From positions 488,501 through 552,500 of the forward strand of contig NZ_AP019782.1 of assembly GCF_019669985.1 (NCBI RefSeq): a DNA stretch of 64,000 bases, written 5' to 3'. A model generated the notes under the pieces. It saw only the letters and a program-made list of their open reading frames with translations. It searched no databases and was not told where the DNA came from. A program made the position numbers and the translations under genes. Positions 19,064-26,131 of the stretch are shown piece after piece. Each line of letters begins with the position of its first letter. Position 1 is the stretch's first letter. This stretch comes from Methylogaea oryzae. GTDB taxonomy: Bacteria; Pseudomonadota; Gammaproteobacteria; Methylococcales; Methylococcaceae.

Positions 19064-20482
19064 TCATCGATCTTCCGCCTCGGCGGCATCGGCAACGACG
19101 TAACGGTCGCGGCCGCTGTTTTTCGCTCGGTAAAGCGCTCGATCCGCCTGCGCCAGCAATGTGCCGAAATCCGGGTGGCCATCGTGTATAGCGACGCCGA
19201 GGCTGATGGTGACGCCGATTTCGGTATCCCGATTCACGCGATAGCGTTTCCGCCGGCTCAGCTCGACCAGCTTGTCCGCGACATGTTCCGCCTGGGACGG
19301 CTGCACATCGACCATGACGATGAGGAACTCTTCGCCGCCGTAGCGGAACAAGAAATCCCCGGCCCGGATATGGCTTTGCAGCAATTCCGCGCACTGCCGC
19401 AACACGCAATCGCCCGCCTCATGGCCGTAGCTGTCGTTCACCCGCTTGAAGTGATCCAAGTCCACCAGCAACAACGCGTAGCGGGAGCCGGTACGCAGGC
19501 TGTGGCGCGTTTCGCGCTGCAAAATCGGATCGAGAAAGCGCCGGTTGAATAGCCGCGTCAGCGTATCGCGTCCCGCATCGGCTTCCGCGTAGCGCTCGGC
19601 CAGGGAAGACAGCAGCCAGGAAATGCGGGTAACCAGCGAATCCAGTTTTTGTATCGCATCATCCAACGTCGCCCCGCCATCGTTCGATGAACGCGCCTCC
19701 GCCATCGAGGGCACCAGCTCGTCGAGCTGCCGCAAATACAGTTCCAGCTTGGCCAGCTCGGCGGAGCCGCTGAAAAACAGGCTGGCCTTGTGGGTGATCC
19801 ACAGTCCGAAATCGGAATGCACGGCGCTGGGCAATTGCTCCAGTTCCGCGGCCTTGTTCTGGTGCAGCTTGGTCACGATGCGCCGTTGCCAATCGAAAAT
19901 ATCGGCGCGAATCCGTTCGATGCGGACGACGAGGTTCTGTCCCACCACTTGCGCTTGCAAGGCCTGGGCTTGCCTTTCCGTGGTCATGATGTCGCCGAAA
20001 TAGCTTTCGTTCATCACTGCGCTGGCGATGTCCACCAGGGCATGCGTTTTTGCCAATGCTTCGGCCAGGCGCTCCGGGGAGTTCCGATAGGCCTCTTTCA
20101 GCTGTTCGGCTAACGCCGCCTTGAGCACGCGGAAGCCCAAATTCAGAATATGCGGCGGCAAATCGACGCGGGCATGCACTTCGCCGACGTGCAACTGCGT
20201 GTCCACGAACCGGGCGATTTCTTCCGGGCCGCGCCAGACGAACAGCTCCTGTAGCCAGCGTGTCATGGAATCGTGCAGATGCCGGTGAACCAGGACATGA
20301 TCGAGAAACCGGCTGGCTTCCGTGTCATTGAGCATGAAACGGTAAAAGGTTTCGGCCAGGGTTCCGGCGACGGGATCTATCGCTTTGCGGATGTCTTCCA
20401 GCAACGCCCGGGGGCAGCTCTCGAATAAATGGGAAAAATATTCGATGTAAATAACGCGAATGGCTTTGCGCGAATAGTCCAT
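19064..20482 (-). CDS. Globin-coupled diguanylate cyclase (DosC/YddV type)
   Basis: A 472-residue oxygen sensor that makes cyclic-di-GMP. The N-terminal globin sensor (about 1-160) has the heme-ligating His near residue 103 in HVGEVHARVDLPP and a distal tyrosine near residue 47 in AETFYRFML, the arrangement of E. coli DosC. A helical middle domain (about 165-300) leads to a GGDEF domain with FRYGGEEFLIV and the inhibitory RxxD site (RAGD) five residues before it. Length matches DosC (460). It is followed with 1-bp spacing by an HD-GYP hydrolase, recalling the DosC-DosP pairing but with a different hydrolase fold. Oxygen binding is inferred from family residues. Confidence 0.93.
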   Translation of the reverse strand: MDYSRKAIRVIYIEYFSHLFESCPRALLEDIRKAIDPVAGTLAETFYRFMLNDTEASRFLDHVLVHRHLHDSMTRWLQELFVWRGPEEIARFVDTQLHVGEVHARVDLPPHILNLGFRVLKAALAEQLKEAYRNSPERLAEALAKTHALVDIASAVMNESYFGDIMTTERQAQALQAQVVGQNLVVRIERIRADIFDWQRRIVTKLHQNKAAELEQLPSAVHSDFGLWITHKASLFFSGSAELAKLELYLRQLDELVPSMAEARSSNDGGATLDDAIQKLDSLVTRISWLLSSLAERYAEADAGRDTLTRLFNRRFLDPILQRETRHSLRTGSRYALLLVDLDHFKRVNDSYGHEAGDCVLRQCAELLQSHIRAGDFLFRYGGEEFLIVMVDVQPSQAEHVADKLVELSRRKRYRVNRDTEIGVTISLGVAIHDGHPDFGTLLAQADRALYRAKNSGRDRYVVADAAEAEDR

Positions 20483-20504
20483 GGCAATAGTCCGCTGCTT
20501 GATA

Positions 20505-23500
20505 TTAGATGGCCGAATACTTTCTGCAGGTACGAGTCAGCAAACTATCCACGGTTTCTAAAAACTCCGAAATAACGAACGGTTTGGTTAGGTATCGGGC
20601 AAATCCCGCTTTGATGCCGCGTTCTATGTCCCGCTGCATGGCATTGGCTGTTACGGCGACGATGGGCACCGCAACGAGTTCGGCCTGTTTCCTCAATGCG
20701 CCAAGCACTTCGTAGCCGGTCATGCTGGGCATATTGATATCCAGTAAAATCAAGTCCGGCCGGTGGGCCGTCGCCAATTGGATACCCTGTTCCGGGGTAA
20801 GGGCGGTCAGCAGGCGTATCTGGCGGCGGCGGGCGAAAATTCGTGTCACCAGTTTGAGGTTGGTGGGGTTGTCCTCGATATACAGCACGGTGGCCTGGCG
20901 CTCCGCCGCCGTCGGGGAAGCCGCTTCCGAATCGAGGCCATGGCTTGAGCCCGCTTCCGCCGCCGTCGGCCAGGCGGCCGGCAAATGAATGGAGAAGCGG
21001 GTGCCGACGCCGACCGTGCTTTCCACGCCGATGGAGCCTCCCATCATCTCCACCAGGCGGCGCGTGATGACCAGGCCGATGCCGGTGCCTTCGATGGCAT
21101 TGCTTTCCGCGCCCAAGCGATTGAACGGCTGGAACAATTCGCCCAGCCGCTCGGCCGGAATGCCCGGGCCGGTATCGCTCACGCCGATGCGCCAATGTCC
21201 CCTCTCCGCCGGTTGCACATCGATCTGGACGCTGCCTCCCTCGCGGTTGTATTTGATGGCGTTGGACAGGAGGTTGAGCAGAACCTGCTTCATGCGCGTG
21301 CGGTCGGCGCGCACGAACGCTTCGCCGCTGCCGGCTTGTTCCAAGGTCACGGCGCATCGGTCCGCCTGGGGCGCCACAAGGTCCAGGCATTCGTGGATCA
21401 GCGGGGCGACCGCCACCGGTTCCAGGGTCAGGTCGACGTGGCCGGCCTCGACCTTGGCGAGATCCAGAACTTCGTTGATCAGTCCCAGCAAATGCTGGCC
21501 CGCCTTGATCACCGCCTGCAGGCTATCCTGCTGATCCTCGCTCAGGTTTTCGTCGTCTTGCAGCAGCTGAGTGAAGCCGAGTATGGCGTTTAGGGGCGTG
21601 CGCAACTCATGGCTCATGTTGGAGAGGAATTCCGATTTGGCCTGATTGGCCCGGTCGGCTTCGTTGCGGGCGTCGATGAGCGCTTGCTCGGCCGCTTTGC
21701 GCTCGCCGATGTCGGTGTGCACGCCGATCATGCGCAGCGGTTGGCCGGCGTCGTCCCGCGCCGCGACGATGCCGCGGCAGAGTATCCATTTGTAGTCGCC
21801 GTCCTTGCAGCGCAGGCGCAAATCGATGGCGTACCGGTCTATGCGCCCGGCCAGGTAATCCTCCAGGTATTGCCGGGCTCGTTCGATGTCTTCGGGATGG
21901 ACGTTGGCCGCCCAGGACTCGATGGCTGGCGGCATCTCGCCCTTGGCGTAGCCGAGCATGGTTTCGTAACGGCCGGACAGCGACAAGGCGCCGCTGGGAA
22001 TGTGCCAATCCCACACGCCTTCGTCGGCGCCCTCGATGGCGAAGGCGAAACGTTCCTCGCTTTCCCGCAGGCGCGCCTCCGTCTCGATCCGCTCGGTGAT
22101 GTCCTGCACGGTGCCGGTGAGCCCCACCAGGCGGCCGTCGCCATCCACCGCCCCGCGGGCCAATTCGTGCACATGGCGCACGCTGCCGTCGGGACGCACG
22201 ATGCGGTGCACCACATCGTGGCAGCCGGTGTGCGCCGCTCGCTCTTCGCTGTCGCGCACGCGCTGGCGGTCGTCGGGATGCACGGCGGCGAAGAACACCT
22301 CGAGGCTGGGCCTGATCGCGCCCGGCTCGTAGCCGAAAATGCGGTAGATCTCGTCGGACCAAATCAGCTCGCCGCTGACCAGGTTGGCGTGCCAGTTGCC
22401 GATATGGGCCAGGGACTGGGCTTCGCGCAAGAGCTTTTCCCGTTCGCTCAGCGCCAACTCGGCGCGCTTGCGCGCGTCGATGTCCTGCACCACGCCCAGC
22501 ATATGCGAGGGCCGGCCCGCGGCGTCGCGCACCGCGGCGCCGCGTTCCAGCAGCCAGCGCACCGTGCCGTCGGGCCATACCACGCGGTGTTCGATCTCGT
22601 AGGGAACGTCGTCGGCGATGCAGGCGTCCACCGCCTTCGTCACGAGGGGACGATCCTCGGGATGGACGGCGGCTAAGAACTTTTCGTAGCGGACATCCTG
22701 TTCGTCCGCGGGGTAGCCGAACAGGGGGGCGATCCGTTCCGACCAGTAGAGTTCGCCGCTGACGATGTTCCAGTCCCAGGTGCCGATATTGGCGAACACC
22801 TGGCTGCGGCGCAGCCGTTCGTCGCTCTCGTGCAGGGCCGCTTGGTTGCGCTTCAGGGCGGTGATGTCTGTGCGGATGGAAATGTATTCGTGGGGCGCGC
22901 CGTCGCCGTTGGCCAGCGGCACGATGCTGGCTTCCACCCAATACAGCTCGCCGTTCTTGCGGCGGTTGCAGATTTCGCCGTGCCACGCCTGCCCCGACGC
23001 GATGGTTTGCCACAAATCCCGGTAAAACCGGGCGGGATGATGGGCGGATTTGACGATGCGATGATTGCGGCCGAGCAATTCGTCGTGGTCGTAGCCGCTG
23101 ATGGCGCAGAAACGGTCGTTGACGTGGACGATGTTGCCTTGGGCGTCGGCGACGCTGACGATGGCGTGCTCGTCGATGGCCCGGTTCAACCGCTCCAAAC
23201 GCCGCAGCGAAAGGGCTTCCCGCTCTCGCTGTGCCTCGTCCGCCCGCCGCTGGGAGCGATAGCGCAAAGCGTGGGCGCGGACGGTGGCCGCCAGCAGCTC
23301 CAAGCGCGCCGGCTTGGCGAGAAAGGCCTCGGCGGCGGAGGACGCAGTCTCTACCCATTCCTGCAAATGGTCCATGGCGGCGAGGTACAGGATGGGCAAG
23401 CCCTCGTAGCGGGCGTGCTGGCGCAGCAGCCGTGCCAGTTCCGGCCCGCGGCAGCCGGGCGTCTCGATTTCCAGCAGCAGCACGTCGGGCTGGAAGGCGT

Positions 23501-24014
23501 CGAGACGTTCCAGCACCCGCATGGGGTCCCGCAGCGTCTGCACCTCTATGCCGGCGGTTCGCAGGCCCTCTCCGTAATAGGCCTGCGCCGTTGCGTCATT
23601 GTCCAGCAAAATCACCCGCACCGGAGGCCCGATCCACCGCTCGTGCAGTTCTTCAAGCCAAGAGGCAAGCCGCTCGCCGTCCAAGGGCTTCGGGAGGGCG
23701 CGGCCCGCGCCGGCACGCAGCCATTCCAGTCGCTCCTCGAGCCCGGCGCCGCCGGAGGTCAGCACGATCCACTCCCCCGCCTGCGCCGCGCGCCGGCACA
23801 GGGCGGCGCGCTGGCCTTCGTCCAGGCGGGATAGCCAATCCATATCCGTCAGCAACACGTCGCGCGCGCCTTGGGCCGGCGGCAGCGACTCCAGGCCGGG
23901 GCAGTGGTGGGGGGCGATGTTCAAAGCGGCGAGACGCGGCGCCAAGGGCGGAATCGGATCGGCGAATTGGCCTAGCGCGATCACCCGGATCGCCGGCGGG
24001 GCGGATGCGGTCAC
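20505..24014 (-). CDS. Hybrid sensor histidine kinase with two N-terminal receiver-like and four PAS domains
   Basis: A 1169-residue soluble kinase with no obvious membrane helices. Order: a receiver-like domain (about 1-125), a second receiver (about 130-255), PAS domains (about 280-400, 400-525, 525-650 and 650-780), HisKA with the phosphorylated His in NMSHELRTPLNAILGF, HATPase with NLLSNAIKYN and DTGPGIP, and a C-terminal receiver with its Asp in DLILLDINMPS. In the second receiver the acceptor site is glutamate (LLLEIETPG), which mimics phosphorylation. The end overlaps nothing, but the start overlaps the REC-PAS-GGDEF stop by 4 bp (ATGA), so a functional link is likely. The final phosphoacceptor partner is not obvious. 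Confidence 0.92.
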   Translation of the reverse strand: MTASAPPAIRVIALGQFADPIPPLAPRLAALNIAPHHCPGLESLPPAQGARDVLLTDMDWLSRLDEGQRAALCRRAAQAGEWIVLTSGGAGLEERLEWLRAGAGRALPKPLDGERLASWLEELHERWIGPPVRVILLDNDATAQAYYGEGLRTAGIEVQTLRDPMRVLERLDAFQPDVLLLEIETPGCRGPELARLLRQHARYEGLPILYLAAMDHLQEWVETASSAAEAFLAKPARLELLAATVRAHALRYRSQRRADEAQREREALSLRRLERLNRAIDEHAIVSVADAQGNIVHVNDRFCAISGYDHDELLGRNHRIVKSAHHPARFYRDLWQTIASGQAWHGEICNRRKNGELYWVEASIVPLANGDGAPHEYISIRTDITALKRNQAALHESDERLRRSQVFANIGTWDWNIVSGELYWSERIAPLFGYPADEQDVRYEKFLAAVHPEDRPLVTKAVDACIADDVPYEIEHRVVWPDGTVRWLLERGAAVRDAAGRPSHMLGVVQDIDARKRAELALSEREKLLREAQSLAHIGNWHANLVSGELIWSDEIYRIFGYEPGAIRPSLEVFFAAVHPDDRQRVRDSEERAAHTGCHDVVHRIVRPDGSVRHVHELARGAVDGDGRLVGLTGTVQDITERIETEARLRESEERFAFAIEGADEGVWDWHIPSGALSLSGRYETMLGYAKGEMPPAIESWAANVHPEDIERARQYLEDYLAGRIDRYAIDLRLRCKDGDYKWILCRGIVAARDDAGQPLRMIGVHTDIGERKAAEQALIDARNEADRANQAKSEFLSNMSHELRTPLNAILGFTQLLQDDENLSEDQQDSLQAVIKAGQHLLGLINEVLDLAKVEAGHVDLTLEPVAVAPLIHECLDLVAPQADRCAVTLEQAGSGEAFVRADRTRMKQVLLNLLSNAIKYNREGGSVQIDVQPAERGHWRIGVSDTGPGIPAERLGELFQPFNRLGAESNAIEGTGIGLVITRRLVEMMGGSIGVESTVGVGTRFSIHLPAAWPTAAEAGSSHGLDSEAASPTAAERQATVLYIEDNPTNLKLVTRIFARRRQIRLLTALTPEQGIQLATAHRPDLILLDINMPSMTGYEVLGALRKQAELVAVPIVAVTANAMQRDIERGIKAGFARYLTKPFVISEFLETVDSLLTRTCRKYSAI

Positions 24015-25258
24015 GGCGATGCCTCTCCCGCCAGGGCGACTCGCCCTTTGCCGTCGCGCTTGGCGGCGTACATGGCGCTGTCCGCGGCGTTCAGCGCCAT
24101 GCCGGTGTCCATGCCCCGCCCCAACAGGGCCACGCCGATGCTGGCGCCCACGCGACAGGTGGCTCCCTGCAGCGTCATGGGGACGGACAAGACTTCCAGC
24201 AAACGCTGGGCGACGCGTTTGGCGTTTTGCGCCGAGCCGACGTTTTTGGCGATGGCGACGAATTCGTCGCCTCCCAGGCGGGCGACGAAATCGCAGCGCG
24301 CCAGGGCGTGGCTCAATCGGCCCGCAACCACTTTGAGCACTTCGTCGCCCGCTTCGTGTCCCAACCGGTCGTTGATGGGCTTGAAGCCGTCCAGGTCGAT
24401 GAATATCAGCGCGTGCGGATCGTCCCCGGGCTTGGCCGACAAACCCGCCAGGGTTTCGTTGAAATACGCCCGATTGGCCAAGCGGGTGAGGGGATCGTGC
24501 AGAGCCAGGAATTCGATGCGCTTGCGCGCGGCTTCTTCTTCGGAAACGTCGCGCAGCAAGCCGATGAACAGGCTGGCGTCGGCGCGGCGGATCTCGGTGA
24601 TCGCCAACCGCATGGGAAACACGTCGCCGTTCTTGCGGCGTCCCCGCACCGTGCGCCCTGTGCCGATGACGTGCGGCGTTCGCTCGCGGAGGTAGCGCGC
24701 CAAATAGCCGTCGTGCTCTTCCGCATACGGCGGCGGCATCAGCAGCTTGACGTTGCGTCCGACGACCTCGGCGGCGCTGTAGCCGAAAATCCGCTCGCCG
24801 GCGGTGTTGTAGCTTTGGACGATGCCCGCTTCGTCGATGGTGACGATCGCCTCGTAGACGTTGTCTAGGATGCCGAACAGGCTGTCCTGCATGGTGGCGA
24901 TGCGATGCATGGAGCGCATGCGGGCGGACAACACCTGGAAACTGATGGGCTTGATCAGGTAGTCGTCCGCGCCGGCGTCCAAGCCGGCCACGATCTCGTC
25001 CTGCTGCGACAAGCCGGTCATCAGCATGAGCGGCACCCAGCGCGCGCCGCCCAGCCCCTTGATGCGGCGCGTGGCTTCGATGCCGTCCATGATCGGCATC
25101 ACCACGTCCATCAGCACCAGGTCGGGCCGGTCGGCTTGATACGCCGCCAGCGCTTCCTGGCCGTTCAGCACGTGAGTGACCCGATAGCCTTGCGTTGTCA
25201 GGAAGTGGATGGTGGGCGTGGCGGTGGCGCGCGAATCGTCGGCGAGCAGGATATTCAT
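24011..25258 (-). CDS. REC-PAS-GGDEF response regulator, probable diguanylate cyclase
   Basis: A 415-residue protein. REC (about 1-120) has the acid pair (LLADDS), the phosphoacceptor Asp in DLVLMDVVMPIMDG and the conserved Lys in DDYLIKPIS. PAS spans about 125-245 with IVQSYNTAGERIFGYSAAEV. GGDEF spans about 250-410 with RLGGDEFVAIAKN. The allosteric RxxD site is degraded (A-R-C-D), so feedback inhibition may be weak or lost. It is translationally coupled by an ATGA overlap to the downstream hybrid kinase, suggesting that kinase controls it. Confidence 0.92.
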   Translation of the reverse strand: MNILLADDSRATATPTIHFLTTQGYRVTHVLNGQEALAAYQADRPDLVLMDVVMPIMDGIEATRRIKGLGGARWVPLMLMTGLSQQDEIVAGLDAGADDYLIKPISFQVLSARMRSMHRIATMQDSLFGILDNVYEAIVTIDEAGIVQSYNTAGERIFGYSAAEVVGRNVKLLMPPPYAEEHDGYLARYLRERTPHVIGTGRTVRGRRKNGDVFPMRLAITEIRRADASLFIGLLRDVSEEEAARKRIEFLALHDPLTRLANRAYFNETLAGLSAKPGDDPHALIFIDLDGFKPINDRLGHEAGDEVLKVVAGRLSHALARCDFVARLGGDEFVAIAKNVGSAQNAKRVAQRLLEVLSVPMTLQGATCRVGASIGVALLGRGMDTGMALNAADSAMYAAKRDGKGRVALAGEASP

Positions 25259-25311
25259 GCGCAGCGGCCCGTCCGTCGACGGCGCCGATGGGCTGCCCGC
25301 GGGCGTTTCGC

Positions 25312-25414
25312 GGCTAGGCTAGACAACGGACAACGGCCCCCGGTCCTTCGTGTGCGCAAAAAACACCGGCCATCACCGATTACCTCATGGAAACTAGAGC
25401 CACCTAGCCTAGCC
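25312..25414. repeat. Pair of inverted 11-bp sites in the promoter region of the REC-PAS-GGDEF gene
   Basis: GGCTAGGCTAG at 25312-25322 is repeated exactly as its reverse complement at 25404-25414, with 81 bases between. Both lie in the 228-bp space upstream of the REC-PAS-GGDEF gene (minus strand) and downstream of the NarL-type regulator. They could be binding sites for that regulator, but this is only a positional guess. Confidence 0.35.
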
Positions 25415-25454
25415 AAAGGCAAATACGGGGGGAATTCTCGAATTTGGGTAGAAG

Positions 25455-25476
25455 GGCTACCCGGAAATAGGTAGCC
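25455..25476 (-). terminator. Hairpin after the NarL-type regulator
   Basis: GGCTACC and GGTAGCC form a perfect 7-bp stem with an 8-nt loop, 10 bases past the regulator stop codon on the minus strand. The following sequence is only mildly T-rich (CTTCT), so the strength is uncertain. Confidence 0.4.
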
Positions 25477-25486
25477 GGCGGACGAC

Positions 25487-26131
25487 CTAAGCGGTGATCA
25501 GGCCTTCGCGAATCGCGTAACGCGTCAGTTCGGCGGTGGTGCGAACCCCGAGCTTGCCCTTGATATTGCGCCGGTGCACTTCCACCGTGGCGATGGAGAT
25601 GCCCAGCGCCGGGGCGATTTCCGCGGCGCGCTTGCCGCTGGCCAAGAGGCCGAGAATTTGCCGCTCGCGCGGGCTGAGCACCGAGACCGGGGGGCAGCCG
25701 TCGGCGTCCTGTTCGGCAAAGCGGCCCAGTACCACGCCGGTCAGCTCGTTGCACAAGAAGCGGTTGCCCTGGTGCACGGCCCGAATCGACAGCAACAGTT
25801 CCGTCGTCGCCGCCGATTTGAGCACGTAGCCTTTGGCCCCCGCCTTGAACATTTCTTGGATGAACAGTTTGTCCGAATAGCCGGAGAGCGCCACGATGCC
25901 GATCCGCGGGTACTGGCGGCTCACTTGCTGGGCGACGTCGATGCCGCTCATGTCCGGCAGCGCGATATCCAGCACCAGGATGTCCGCCGCCGCCTGTTGC
26001 AAGGCGGCGAATGTTTCCCTGCCGCTGCCGGCTTCGGCGAGGATGGCGAAGTCGCCCTCGGCCAGCAAGGAGGCGCGGATGGCTTCGCGGAACATGCGGT
26101 GGTCGTCCGCCAGCACGATTTTGATCGTCAC
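25487..26131 (-). CDS. NarL/FixJ-family response regulator
   Basis: A 214-residue transcription regulator. The receiver (about 1-120) has the acid pair ADDHRMFRE, the acceptor Asp in DILVLDIALPDMSG, and the conserved Lys in KGYVLKSAATTE. The LuxR-type helix-turn-helix (about 150-212) has SPRERQILGLLASGK and the recognition helix ISIATVEVHRRNIKGKL. It overlaps the upstream five-PAS kinase by 4 bp (ATGA), so kinase and regulator form a cognate pair. Targets are unknown; the inverted sites just downstream are candidates. Confidence 0.95.
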   Translation of the reverse strand: MTIKIVLADDHRMFREAIRASLLAEGDFAILAEAGSGRETFAALQQAAADILVLDIALPDMSGIDVAQQVSRQYPRIGIVALSGYSDKLFIQEMFKAGAKGYVLKSAATTELLLSIRAVHQGNRFLCNELTGVVLGRFAEQDADGCPPVSVLSPRERQILGLLASGKRAAEIAPALGISIATVEVHRRNIKGKLGVRTTAELTRYAIREGLITA

